64,000 bases of DNA, from NCBI GenBank assembly GCA_034406715.1, contig CP137878.1:186001-250000 (forward strand), read 5' to 3'. The notes under the pieces are model-generated. The model was not told where the DNA came from, did not search any database, and worked only from the letters and a program-made list of their open reading frames with translations. The position numbers and the translations under genes are program-made. Of the stretch, positions 1 through 10,979 are shown one piece after another; within the stretch, counting starts at the first letter, position 1, and each line of letters starts with the position of its first letter. The stretch is from Rhodotorula mucilaginosa (lineage: Eukaryota > Basidiomycota > Microbotryomycetes > Sporidiobolales > Sporidiobolaceae).

Positions 1-780
1 TCGCTGACTACGACTACTCCCTCACCTCCGTCCCCGGGGAGCAGAACCCGCTGGCAGAGGCCTTGAGCCGCGTCTCCTTCCCGTCCGATCACGATGTGGC
101 AGCCGTAATGGTCTGCTGCATCTCCACCGTCTCGCTCTTGACCGATTTCTTCAAGCAAATACATTCGGTCTACAATGGCGACGACCCTATCTGCTCTGTG
201 GCGCTCGCCACCTTCGACTGGACGTTCGCTTGGAGACAACAGCACCCTTCGGTATGAGGGAAATCGACTCGTCGTTCCGGTCCCCAAGATAGATAGAAAT
301 ATTTGTTCAGTCCCCAATGAGATTAGGGAGGAGATAGATAACATTAATTTTCAAGTCATATTGAGCCATAGAAAGCCCATGTAGAGAGAATTTCCTGCAC
401 GGCTTGCACGACTCGCTCGGGCACTTTGGCGCGCGCAAGACTCAAGCGGCTTTGGCAGCGTCATTCTCCTGGCCACACCTTGCAAGGGATGTGGAGTGGT
501 ACGTGCAATCCTGCGACGGTTGTCTGCGACATAAGGCGCGGACGACTCAACAAGCCTGTTGCCTTCGCCCCCTCCCCGTTCCAACCTCTCACCAACAGCT
601 CTCTCACTCGAAATTGTTGATCCGCTTCCGATGTAGGAAGGCCGCAACATGTTGCTCACCATTTATTGCTTGATCGGCTACTCTCGGCTCGTCGCCTGTT
701 GCATGAAGGACAGCGCCAAAGATGTTGCCGACCTTGTCTCCAAAGAATGGTTCCAGTTCTTCGGTCTACCCAAAACATTG
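1..780 (+). mobile_element. Ty3/gypsy fossil: RNase H end and start of integrase (copy 1)
   Basis: Translated pieces show the end of a gypsy RNase H domain (motif PGEQNPLAEALSR) and the integrase zinc-binding region (Hx3H then Cx2C) followed by the start of the catalytic core. A LINE 3' tail on the minus strand (282-385) interrupts it. The element is broken, with several breaks per copy, and no LTR is visible. It predates the array amplification. Confidence 0.85.
282..385 (-). mobile_element. Solo LINE 3' end inside the gypsy fossil
   Basis: Read on the minus strand this ends in the LINE 3' signature (CTACATGGGCT, then GCTCAATATGACTTGAAA) and a degenerate TATC-rich tail. It lies between gypsy RNase H and integrase. 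Identical copies occur one period apart at 3608-3711, 6934-7037 and 10260-10363. Confidence 0.7.
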
Positions 781-1148
781 TAAGCGACTTGAGTCGCGTT
801 TCTGGCGGAGCCTGCACCCGCAACTCAGGAATCGAGATTCAATTGTTGACCTGATTCCACCCCGACGGACCAACAAGACCGCCATTCAGGTACTACGACT
901 CCATCCACGTGATCGCGCCAGCAGAGTCAATGCGGTTGTGGCAAAAGACCTTTCGACCTTGTTCTTAGCCTCATCCCCTCTCCTGTACCTCTCGCCCACA
1001 CCACACTGTGTCCTCTCCCCGCTTTCGAGTCGGTCACCTGGGCGCGCTCCTGGTTGACCTCACCCACTGGCGCCCATCTTCGCGCCGTCACCACTTCCCC
1101 TCCCGGTTGTCTCGCTTTCACCCGTAATCATACGTCGCTCTCACGCCG
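781..1148. other. Unidentified 368-bp stretch of the unit
   Basis: Pyrimidine-rich DNA with open frames but no recognisable protein family; copies are at 4107-4474, 7433-7800 and 17421-17788. It separates the gypsy integrase piece from the minus-oriented TATCC-tailed fragment. It may be the body of the short element whose tail follows it, or unrecognised gypsy sequence. Confidence 0.5.
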
Positions 1149-1212
1149 CCAGGATAGGATAGAATAGGATAAATTCCAAGTTTAAAGTCATTCGAGCCTA
1201 GAAGAGACTTAC
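1149..1212 (-). mobile_element. TATCC-tailed SINE-like 3' end
   Basis: On the minus strand this reads GTCTCTTCTAGGCTCGAATG, then ACTTTAAACTTGGAATT, then a short TATCC/TATTC tail. Copies are at 4475-4538, 7801-7864 and 17789-17852. The same 3' end with longer tails occurs at 19,291-19,375 and 27,208-27,280. Confidence 0.65.
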
Positions 1213-1731
1213 GCCGCCAGTCTGCACTCCTCACACGGCTTCGGACTGGCGCTTGCGACCTCGGCGCCTACAAGGCACATTCCGAACCTGATCGACTCAT
1301 GTGCGCGTGCGGAGGTGAGCCAGAAACCCACTTGTTCCTTCACTGCCCTCTCTACGCCATCCCACGTGCGACCCTCCTTGCCTCCCTCCGACTGAAATCG
1401 CTCACCCTCGCCTACCTGCTCAGCGACCCGCGCGCAACAAAGCCAACACTCCGCTTCCTCGCCGACTCGGGCAGTTTCGACTCGCTCTACTCCCCGTCCT
1501 CAGATGACCCGTCTAGTTGAGTTTGCCCTCCACCATACCTCTACCTACATCCCCCTCTCCCTCACCCTCTCACATACACCCCTCATTCCTTCCTACCTGA
1601 CTTTCCTGCCTCAATGAGGAGGTTTTTTATTTGGGCCTCCCCCTCGCTTCCCTCGCTCTGAGTAGTATCCGCGGTCTACACGGGCTCATATAGCTCAACA
1701 TGACTTGAAACAAGAACTATCTATCTATCTA
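1213..1731 (+). mobile_element. 5'-truncated LINE: ORF2 C-terminus and 3' UTR
   Basis: The frame through 1299-1520 encodes the last part of a LINE ORF2. It includes the zinc motif (CxC, then H and C, as in CACGGEPETHLFLHC) and the LLSDPRATKPTLRFLADSG stretch that parallels the C-terminus of the intact LINEs in this window. Protein identity to those is clearly partial, so this is a sister subfamily. The 3' UTR holds a possible hairpin (GGAGG at 1618-1622 against CCTCC at 1636-1640 around a T-run) and ends in (TATC)n. Copies are at 4539-5057, 7865-8383 and 17853-18371. Confidence 0.85.
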
Positions 1732-1817
1732 TGGCTCACTCTAGTTAGTGGCCCCAGTCGACATGAGACTTTTTAGGCTCAAACAACTTTGAGCTTGGAA
1801 CTTATCCTATCCTATCC
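1732..1817 (+). mobile_element. TATCC-tailed SINE-like element copy
   Basis: Begins GGCTCACTCTAGTTAGTGG directly after the LINE (TATC)n tail, continues through the GGCTCAAACAACTTTGAGC region and ends in TATCC repeats. Copies are at 5058-5143 and 8384-8469. Its first half is the same sequence as 20,519-20,547, where the plus-strand LINE inserted. Confidence 0.65.
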
Positions 1818-2171
1818 AGCTTGCCAAGTCGGCGCAAGAGCTTGTCAGCAAGCAGGCCAGAATGCGGTGACTTTTGTAACGGCTCATTGGAGAGTTTGAC
1901 AACCTCTTTTCCCGTTGCTCTCCCTGGAGGCTTTCAAAAAGGTCAAGACACGACACCACATTTGGTGGCTCGACAAGTCTAGAGCCCACATCCAGTGCAG
2001 ATCTGCCATCCCAACCCTTTCACTATACCCACTCTCCTTCTCCTGTCTGCATTCTCCGCCCTCTCCACCCTTCGCTCTTTCTGTTCCCACCCATCTTTGC
2101 CTCTAGCATCCTCGGTCTACATGGGCTTCCTATAGCTCGATATGACTTGAAACAAGATTTATCTATCTATC
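1818..2171 (+). mobile_element. Second LINE 3' end in the unit
   Basis: The right half (about 1990-2171) is a LINE 3' UTR-like pyrimidine-rich stretch. It ends in the signature GTCTACATGGGCT, then GCTCGATATGACTTGAAAC and a TATC tail, immediately before the gypsy RT piece. The left 170 bp is unassigned. Copies are at 5144-5497 and 8470-8823. Confidence 0.6.
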
Positions 2172-4106
2172 ACGCTCTCGGCGCGAATCAATGGAGCGGA
2201 TGCTCGGCCTACGCTTCTACCTCGTTTGTCGTACCCAAGCGAGAGTGTAACATTGATCCGCACTGGGTCAAAAATTACCGGAGAATCAACTTGAACACTG
2301 TCAAAAACCGCACGCCACTCCCGCTCACGGACATTGTTCTTGGGGTGGCGGCTCAGGCACGCTTCTGGAGCAAGAATTGACCTGATCAATGCTTTCTTGA
2401 CAAGTGCCGACAGCGAAAAGACGGCAATCAAGATGCCGTTGGGACTTTTGAATGGACCGACATGCCTCAAAGACTCTGCAACATGCCGGACACGCATCAG
2501 GTGCGCGTCAACAAGACGCCCAGACACCTCATCGAAGGGTGTTGCGAGGCCTTCGTTGATGATATCATTATCTACAGCAACACCGCCGAGGAGCACGAGA
2601 ACAAATGCCGCGCCGTCTTCCCCGTCCTCGTCCTCTGCAACACCAAACCCTGCTGCTCGAGGAAGAAGACCAACCTTTTCACCACCCGGACCAAGTTCCT
2701 GTCGCACATCATCTCCCGCGATGGACTCAAAGTCGACCCAGACAAGACCGACGAGATCAAGAAAATGGCCGCCATCTTGCACAGTCCCAAGTCCGTGTCT
2801 TCGCCCTTGCACAGTACCTCCGCAAGTTCCTTTCTGAACTGGCAAAGCACGCTTCCGCGCGCACTCCTCTCACAAAGAAGGGTGTCACCGGCATCAAGAC
2901 TCTCTGGGCAAAAAAGGAGCAGGTGTTTGAGTCAAAAGATCGTTGCGTCCCTCCCGGTCCTCAAGCCTCTCGACCGGGACTTGGAAACGCCAAATTGGCT
3001 CATGACACAGACGTGTCGAAGGGGAACGAGTGGCAGACGCACAACCGTGTAGGTTCTACTCACGCCGACACATTGCCACCGAGACAAACTACCCAATGCA
3101 GAAGCTCCTGGCCATCATTAGATATGTCTTGTTTCAAGTCATATCGAGCTAGAGAGCCCATGTAGACCAAAGATACTACTCAAAGTGGGGTAAGCGAGCC
3201 GCGTTGGAGGCGTGGCAAGTCAAGCTTCTTGGCGTACCTTCCGCATCCTCACCAACCACAACACTCTCAGACCCTTCCAGACACAAACCATGCTCTTGTA
3301 ATGGCAGTCGCGTTGGACGGAAACGCTCGCTGACTACGACTACTCCCTCACCTCCGTCCCCGGGGAGCAGAACCCGCTGGCAGAGGCCTTGAGCCGCGTC
3401 TCCTTCCCGTCCGATCACGATGTGGCAGCCGTAATGGTCTGCTGCATCTCCACCGTCTCGCTCTTGACCGATTTCTTCAAGCAAATACATTCGGTCTACA
3501 ATGGCGACGACCCTATCTGCTCTGTGGCGCTCGCCACCTTCGACTGGACGTTCGCTTGGAGACAACAGCACCCTTCGGTATGAGGGAAATCGACTCGTCG
3601 TTCCGGTCCCCAAGATAGATAGAAATATTTGTTCAGTCCCCAATGAGATTAGGGAGGAGATAGATAACATTAATTTTCAAGTCATATTGAGCCATAGAAA
3701 GCCCATGTAGAGAGAATTTCCTGCACGGCTTGCACGACTCGCTCGGGCACTTTGGCGCGCGCAAGACTCAAGCGGCTTTGGCAGCGTCATTCTCCTGGCC
3801 ACACCTTGCAAGGGATGTGGAGTGGTACGTGCAATCCTGCGACGGTTGTCTGCGACATAAGGCGCGGACGACTCAACAAGCCTGTTGCCTTCGCCCCCTC
3901 CCCGTTCCAACCTCTCACCAACAGCTCTCTCACTCGAAATTGTTGATCCGCTTCCGATGTAGGAAGGCCGCAACATGTTGCTCACCATTTATTGCTTGAT
4001 CGGCTACTCTCGGCTCGTCGCCTGTTGCATGAAGGACAGCGCCAAAGATGTTGCCGACCTTGTCTCCAAAGAATGGTTCCAGTTCTTCGGTCTACCCAAA
4101 ACATTG
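2172..4106 (+). mobile_element. Ty3/gypsy fossil pol block (copy 2)
   Basis: The order is RT (2172-3111, with the FVDDIIIYS active-site motif), RNase H (3186-3607) and integrase zinc-binding plus early core (3712-4106), as expected for Ty3/gypsy pol. Minus-strand LINE tails (3112-3185 and 3608-3711) have inserted between the parts. The element is broken in several places and is an old fossil carried along by the tandem array. Confidence 0.9.
3112..3185 (-). mobile_element. Solo LINE 3' end between gypsy RT and RNase H
   Basis: On the minus strand this gives CCCACTTTGAGTAGTA, GTCTACATGGGCTC and GCTCGATATGACTTGAAAC, the same 3' terminus as the intact LINEs. Copies are at 6438-6511 and 9764-9837. 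It is one of three separate LINE 3' ends nested in one gypsy block. Confidence 0.75.
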
Positions 4107-5497
4107 TAAGCGACTTGAGTCGCGTTTCTGGCGGAGCCTGCACCCGCAACTCAGGAATCGAGATTCAATTGTTGACCTGATTCCACCCCGACGGACCAAC
4201 AAGACCGCCATTCAGGTACTACGACTCCATCCACGTGATCGCGCCAGCAGAGTCAATGCGGTTGTGGCAAAAGACCTTTCGACCTTGTTCTTAGCCTCAT
4301 CCCCTCTCCTGTACCTCTCGCCCACACCACACTGTGTCCTCTCCCCGCTTTCGAGTCGGTCACCTGGGCGCGCTCCTGGTTGACCTCACCCACTGGCGCC
4401 CATCTTCGCGCCGTCACCACTTCCCCTCCCGGTTGTCTCGCTTTCACCCGTAATCATACGTCGCTCTCACGCCGCCAGGATAGGATAGAATAGGATAAAT
4501 TCCAAGTTTAAAGTCATTCGAGCCTAGAAGAGACTTACGCCGCCAGTCTGCACTCCTCACACGGCTTCGGACTGGCGCTTGCGACCTCGGCGCCTACAAG
4601 GCACATTCCGAACCTGATCGACTCATGTGCGCGTGCGGAGGTGAGCCAGAAACCCACTTGTTCCTTCACTGCCCTCTCTACGCCATCCCACGTGCGACCC
4701 TCCTTGCCTCCCTCCGACTGAAATCGCTCACCCTCGCCTACCTGCTCAGCGACCCGCGCGCAACAAAGCCAACACTCCGCTTCCTCGCCGACTCGGGCAG
4801 TTTCGACTCGCTCTACTCCCCGTCCTCAGATGACCCGTCTAGTTGAGTTTGCCCTCCACCATACCTCTACCTACATCCCCCTCTCCCTCACCCTCTCACA
4901 TACACCCCTCATTCCTTCCTACCTGACTTTCCTGCCTCAATGAGGAGGTTTTTTATTTGGGCCTCCCCCTCGCTTCCCTCGCTCTGAGTAGTATCCGCGG
5001 TCTACACGGGCTCATATAGCTCAACATGACTTGAAACAAGAACTATCTATCTATCTATGGCTCACTCTAGTTAGTGGCCCCAGTCGACATGAGACTTTTT
5101 AGGCTCAAACAACTTTGAGCTTGGAACTTATCCTATCCTATCCAGCTTGCCAAGTCGGCGCAAGAGCTTGTCAGCAAGCAGGCCAGAATGCGGTGACTTT
5201 TGTAACGGCTCATTGGAGAGTTTGACAACCTCTTTTCCCGTTGCTCTCCCTGGAGGCTTTCAAAAAGGTCAAGACACGACACCACATTTGGTGGCTCGAC
5301 AAGTCTAGAGCCCACATCCAGTGCAGATCTGCCATCCCAACCCTTTCACTATACCCACTCTCCTTCTCCTGTCTGCATTCTCCGCCCTCTCCACCCTTCG
5401 CTCTTTCTGTTCCCACCCATCTTTGCCTCTAGCATCCTCGGTCTACATGGGCTTCCTATAGCTCGATATGACTTGAAACAAGATTTATCTATCTATC

Positions 5498-7432
5498 ACG
5501 CTCTCGGCGCGAATCAATGGAGCGGATGCTCGGCCTACGCTTCTACCTCGTTTGTCGTACCCAAGCGAGAGTGTAACATTGATCCGCACTGGGTCAAAAA
5601 TTACCGGAGAATCAACTTGAACACTGTCAAAAACCGCACGCCACTCCCGCTCACGGACATTGTTCTTGGGGTGGCGGCTCAGGCACGCTTCTGGAGCAAG
5701 AATTGACCTGATCAATGCTTTCTTGACAAGTGCCGACAGCGAAAAGACGGCAATCAAGATGCCGTTGGGACTTTTGAATGGACCGACATGCCTCAAAGAC
5801 TCTGCAACATGCCGGACACGCATCAGGTGCGCGTCAACAAGACGCCCAGACACCTCATCGAAGGGTGTTGCGAGGCCTTCGTTGATGATATCATTATCTA
5901 CAGCAACACCGCCGAGGAGCACGAGAACAAATGCCGCGCCGTCTTCCCCGTCCTCGTCCTCTGCAACACCAAACCCTGCTGCTCGAGGAAGAAGACCAAC
6001 CTTTTCACCACCCGGACCAAGTTCCTGTCGCACATCATCTCCCGCGATGGACTCAAAGTCGACCCAGACAAGACCGACGAGATCAAGAAAATGGCCGCCA
6101 TCTTGCACAGTCCCAAGTCCGTGTCTTCGCCCTTGCACAGTACCTCCGCAAGTTCCTTTCTGAACTGGCAAAGCACGCTTCCGCGCGCACTCCTCTCACA
6201 AAGAAGGGTGTCACCGGCATCAAGACTCTCTGGGCAAAAAAGGAGCAGGTGTTTGAGTCAAAAGATCGTTGCGTCCCTCCCGGTCCTCAAGCCTCTCGAC
6301 CGGGACTTGGAAACGCCAAATTGGCTCATGACACAGACGTGTCGAAGGGGAACGAGTGGCAGACGCACAACCGTGTAGGTTCTACTCACGCCGACACATT
6401 GCCACCGAGACAAACTACCCAATGCAGAAGCTCCTGGCCATCATTAGATATGTCTTGTTTCAAGTCATATCGAGCTAGAGAGCCCATGTAGACCAAAGAT
6501 ACTACTCAAAGTGGGGTAAGCGAGCCGCGTTGGAGGCGTGGCAAGTCAAGCTTCTTGGCGTACCTTCCGCATCCTCACCAACCACAACACTCTCAGACCC
6601 TTCCAGACACAAACCATGCTCTTGTAATGGCAGTCGCGTTGGACGGAAACGCTCGCTGACTACGACTACTCCCTCACCTCCGTCCCCGGGGAGCAGAACC
6701 CGCTGGCAGAGGCCTTGAGCCGCGTCTCCTTCCCGTCCGATCACGATGTGGCAGCCGTAATGGTCTGCTGCATCTCCACCGTCTCGCTCTTGACCGATTT
6801 CTTCAAGCAAATACATTCGGTCTACAATGGCGACGACCCTATCTGCTCTGTGGCGCTCGCCACCTTCGACTGGACGTTCGCTTGGAGACAACAGCACCCT
6901 TCGGTATGAGGGAAATCGACTCGTCGTTCCGGTCCCCAAGATAGATAGAAATATTTGTTCAGTCCCCAATGAGATTAGGGAGGAGATAGATAACATTAAT
7001 TTTCAAGTCATATTGAGCCATAGAAAGCCCATGTAGAGAGAATTTCCTGCACGGCTTGCACGACTCGCTCGGGCACTTTGGCGCGCGCAAGACTCAAGCG
7101 GCTTTGGCAGCGTCATTCTCCTGGCCACACCTTGCAAGGGATGTGGAGTGGTACGTGCAATCCTGCGACAGTTGTCTGCGACATAAGGCGCGGACGACTC
7201 AACAAGCCTGTTGCCTTCGCCCCCTCCCCGTTCCAACCTCTCACCAACAGCTCTCTCACTCGAAATTGTTGATCCGCTTCCGATGTAGGAAGGCCGCAAC
7301 ATGTTGCTCACCATTTATTGCTTGATCGGCTACTCTCGGCTCGTCGCCTGTTGCATGAAGGACAGCGCCAAAGATGTTGCCGACCTTGTCTCCAAAGAAT
7401 GGTTCCAGTTCTTCGGTCTACCCAAAACATTG
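5498..7432 (+). mobile_element. Ty3/gypsy fossil pol block (copy 3)
   Basis: Near-identical repeat of the block at 2172-4106, one array period to the right, with the same parts and the same nested LINE tails. It is broken in the same way, so the damage precedes the amplification. Confidence 0.9.
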
Positions 7433-8823
7433 TAAGCGACTTGAGTCGCGTTTCTGGCGGAGCCTGCACCCGCAACTCAGGAATCGAGATTCAATTGTTG
7501 ACCTGATTCCACCCCGACGGACCAACAAGACCGCCATTCAGGTACTACGACTCCATCCACGTGATCGCGCCAGCAGAGTCAATGCGGTTGTGGCAAAAGA
7601 CCTTTCGACCTTGTTCTTAGCCTCATCCCCTCTCCTGTACCTCTCGCCCACACCACACTGTGTCCTCTCCCCGCTTTCGAGTCGGTCACCTGGGCGCGCT
7701 CCTGGTTGACCTCACCCACTGGCGCCCATCTTCGCGCCGTCACCACTTCCCCTCCCGGTTGTCTCGCTTTCACCCGTAATCATACGTCGCTCTCACGCCG
7801 CCAGGATAGGATAGAATAGGATAAATTCCAAGTTTAAAGTCATTCGAGCCTAGAAGAGACTTACGCCGCCAGTCTGCACTCCTCACACGGCTTCGGACTG
7901 GCGCTTGCGACCTCGGCGCCTACAAGGCACATTCCGAACCTGATCGACTCATGTGCGCGTGCGGAGGTGAGCCAGAAACCCACTTGTTCCTTCACTGCCC
8001 TCTCTACGCCATCCCACGTGCGACCCTCCTTGCCTCCCTCCGACTGAAATCGCTCACCCTCGCCTACCTGCTCAGCGACCCGCGCGCAACAAAGCCAACA
8101 CTCCGCTTCCTCGCCGACTCGGGCAGTTTCGACTCGCTCTACTCCCCGTCCTCAGATGACCCGTCTAGTTGAGTTTGCCCTCCACCATACCTCTACCTAC
8201 ATCCCCCTCTCCCTCACCCTCTCACATACACCCCTCATTCCTTCCTACCTGACTTTCCTGCCTCAATGAGGAGGTTTTTTATTTGGGCCTCCCCCTCGCT
8301 TCCCTCGCTCTGAGTAGTATCCGCGGTCTACACGGGCTCATATAGCTCAACATGACTTGAAACAAGAACTATCTATCTATCTATGGCTCACTCTAGTTAG
8401 TGGCCCCAGTCGACATGAGACTTTTTAGGCTCAAACAACTTTGAGCTTGGAACTTATCCTATCCTATCCAGCTTGCCAAGTCGGCGCAAGAGCTTGTCAG
8501 CAAGCAGGCCAGAATGCGGTGACTTTTGTAACGGCTCATTGGAGAGTTTGACAACCTCTTTTCCCGTTGCTCTCCCTGGAGGCTTTCAAAAAGGTCAAGA
8601 CACGACACCACATTTGGTGGCTCGACAAGTCTAGAGCCCACATCCAGTGCAGATCTGCCATCCCAACCCTTTCACTATACCCACTCTCCTTCTCCTGTCT
8701 GCATTCTCCGCCCTCTCCACCCTTCGCTCTTTCTGTTCCCACCCATCTTTGCCTCTAGCATCCTCGGTCTACATGGGCTTCCTATAGCTCGATATGACTT
8801 GAAACAAGATTTATCTATCTATC

Positions 8824-10760
8824 ACGCTCTCGGCGCGAATCAATGGAGCGGATGCTCGGCCTACGCTTCTACCTCGTTTGTCGTACCCAAGCGAGAGTGT
8901 AACATTGATCCGCACTGGGTCAAAAATTACCGGAGAATCAACTTGAACACTGTCAAAAACCGCACGCCACTCCCGCTCACGGACATTGTTCTTGGGGTGG
9001 CGGCTCAGGCACGCTTCTGGAGCAAGAATTGACCTGATCAATGCTTTCTTGACAAGTGCCGACAGCGAAAAGACGGCAATCAAGATGCCGTTGGGACTTT
9101 TGAATGGACCGACATGCCTCAAAGACTCTGCAACATGCCGGACACGCATCAGGTGCGCGTCAACAAGACGCCCAGACACCTCATCGAAGGGTGTTGCGAG
9201 GCCTTCGTTGATGATATCATTATCTACAGCAACACCGCCGAGGAGCACGAGAACAAATGCCGCGCCGTCTTCCCCGTCCTCGTCCTCTGCAACACCAAAC
9301 CCTGCTGCTCGAGGAAGAAGACCAACCTTTTCACCACCCGGACCAAGTTCCTGTCGCACATCATCTCCCGCGATGGACTCAAAGTCGACCCAGACAAGAC
9401 CGACGAGATCAAGAAAATGGCCGCCATCTTGCACAGTCCCAAGTCCGTGTCTTCGCCCTTGCACAGTACCTCCGCAAGTTCCTTTCTGAACTGGCAAAGC
9501 ACGCTTCCGCGCGCACTCCTCTCACAAAGAAGGGTGTCACCGGCATCAAGACTCTCTGGGCAAAAAAGGAGCAGGTGTTTGAGTCAAAAGATCGTTGCGT
9601 CCCTCCCGGTCCTCAAGCCTCTCGACCGGGACTTGGAAACGCCAAATTGGCTCATGACACAGACGTGTCGAAGGGGAACGAGTGGCAGACGCACAACCGT
9701 GTAGGTTCTACTCACGCCGACACATTGCCACCGAGACAAACTACCCAATGCAGAAGCTCCTGGCCATCATTAGATATGTCTTGTTTCAAGTCATATCGAG
9801 CTAGAGAGCCCATGTAGACCAAAGATACTACTCAAAGTGGGGTAAGCGAGCCGCGTTGGAGGCGTGGCAAGTCAAGCTTCTTGGCGTACCTTCCGCATCC
9901 TCACCAACCACAACACTCTCAGACCCTTCCAGACACAAACCATGCTCTTGTAATGGCAGTCGCGTTGGACGGAAACGCTCGCTGACTACGACTACTCCCT
10001 CACCTCCGTCCCCGGGGAGCAGAACCCGCTGGCAGAGGCCTTGAGCCGCGTCTCCTTCCCGTCCGATCACGATGTGGCAGCCGTAATGGTCTGCTGCATC
10101 TCCACCGTCTCGCTCTTGACCGATTTCTTCAAGCAAATACATTCGGTCTACAATGGCGACGACCCTATCTGCTCTGTGGCGCTCGCCACCTTCGACTGGA
10201 CGTTCGCTTGGAGACAACAGCACCCTTCGGTATGAGGGAAATCGACTCGTCGTTCCGGTCCCCAAGATAGATAGAAATATTTGTTCAGTCCCCAATGAGA
10301 TTAGGGAGGAGATAGATAACATTAATTTTCAAGTCATATTGAGCCATAGAAAGCCCATGTAGAGAGAATTTCCTGCACGGCTTGCACGACTCGCTCGGGC
10401 ACTTTGGCGCGCGCAAGACTCAAGCGGCTTTGGCAGCGTCATTCTCCTGGCCACACCTTGCAAGGGATGTGGAGTGGTACGTGCAATCCTGCGACAGTTG
10501 TCTGCGACATAAGGCGCGGACGACTCAACAAGCCTGTTGCCTTCGCCCCCTCCCCGTTCCAACCTCTCACCAACAGCTCTCTCACTCGAAATTGTTGATC
10601 CGCTTCCGATGTAGGAAGGCCGCAACATGTTGCTCACCATTTATTGCTTGATCGGCTACTCTCGGCTCGTCGCCTGTTGCATGAAGGACAGCGCCAAAGA
10701 TGTTGCTGACCTTGTCTCCAAAGAATGGTTCCAGTTCTTCGGTCTACCCAAAACATTGTA
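8824..10760 (+). mobile_element. Ty3/gypsy fossil pol block (copy 4)
   Basis: Fourth copy of the fossil pol block. Its right end at 10,760 is the insertion site of the intact minus-strand LINE. The bases 10,752-10,760 recur on the far side of that LINE at 17,414-17,422. Confidence 0.9.
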
Positions 10761-10979
10761 GATAGATAGATCAATCAAGTTTCAAGTCATGTCGAGCTAG
10801 AGAGCCCATGTAGACCGAGGGTACTACTCAAAGTGGGAGAGGCAAGGAGAGGCCCGAAGAAAAAACCTGCTCGTCTGAGTCAGGAAAATCGAGTTGGAGT
10901 AAAGGGACAAGGGTATATGGTGGAGGCAGAGTGATGGGCTATGGTGGCGGGTCAAGCAAAAAGAGGAGGGGGGGGGGGG

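Larger units (their letters stand above)
1..10760. repeat. Tandem array, 3,326-bp period, about 3.2 units
   Basis: The sequence repeats head to tail with an exact 3,326-bp period: the same stretches begin at 63, 3389, 6715 and 10041. Read in natural order, a unit holds gypsy RT, RNase H and the start of integrase, then an unidentified 368-bp stretch, a LINE 3' fragment and SINE-like tails. Copies are almost identical. A G/A variant separates copies 1-2 from copies 3-4, and one CpG-to-TpG change is private to the last copy (near 10,707), so the copies are not mere assembly echoes of one read. The array begins before the window; its fourth unit is split by a full-length LINE and resumes at 17,414. 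Confidence 0.95.

Noticed and set aside
2159-2845. 228-codon minus-strand open frame recurring in each tandem unit
   Set aside because: It is antisense to recognisable gypsy RT sequence and has no domain of its own.
1-10760. CRISPR-like or prokaryotic repeat array
   Set aside because: The 3.3-kb period, retroelement content and intron-bearing neighbours show eukaryotic tandem duplication.
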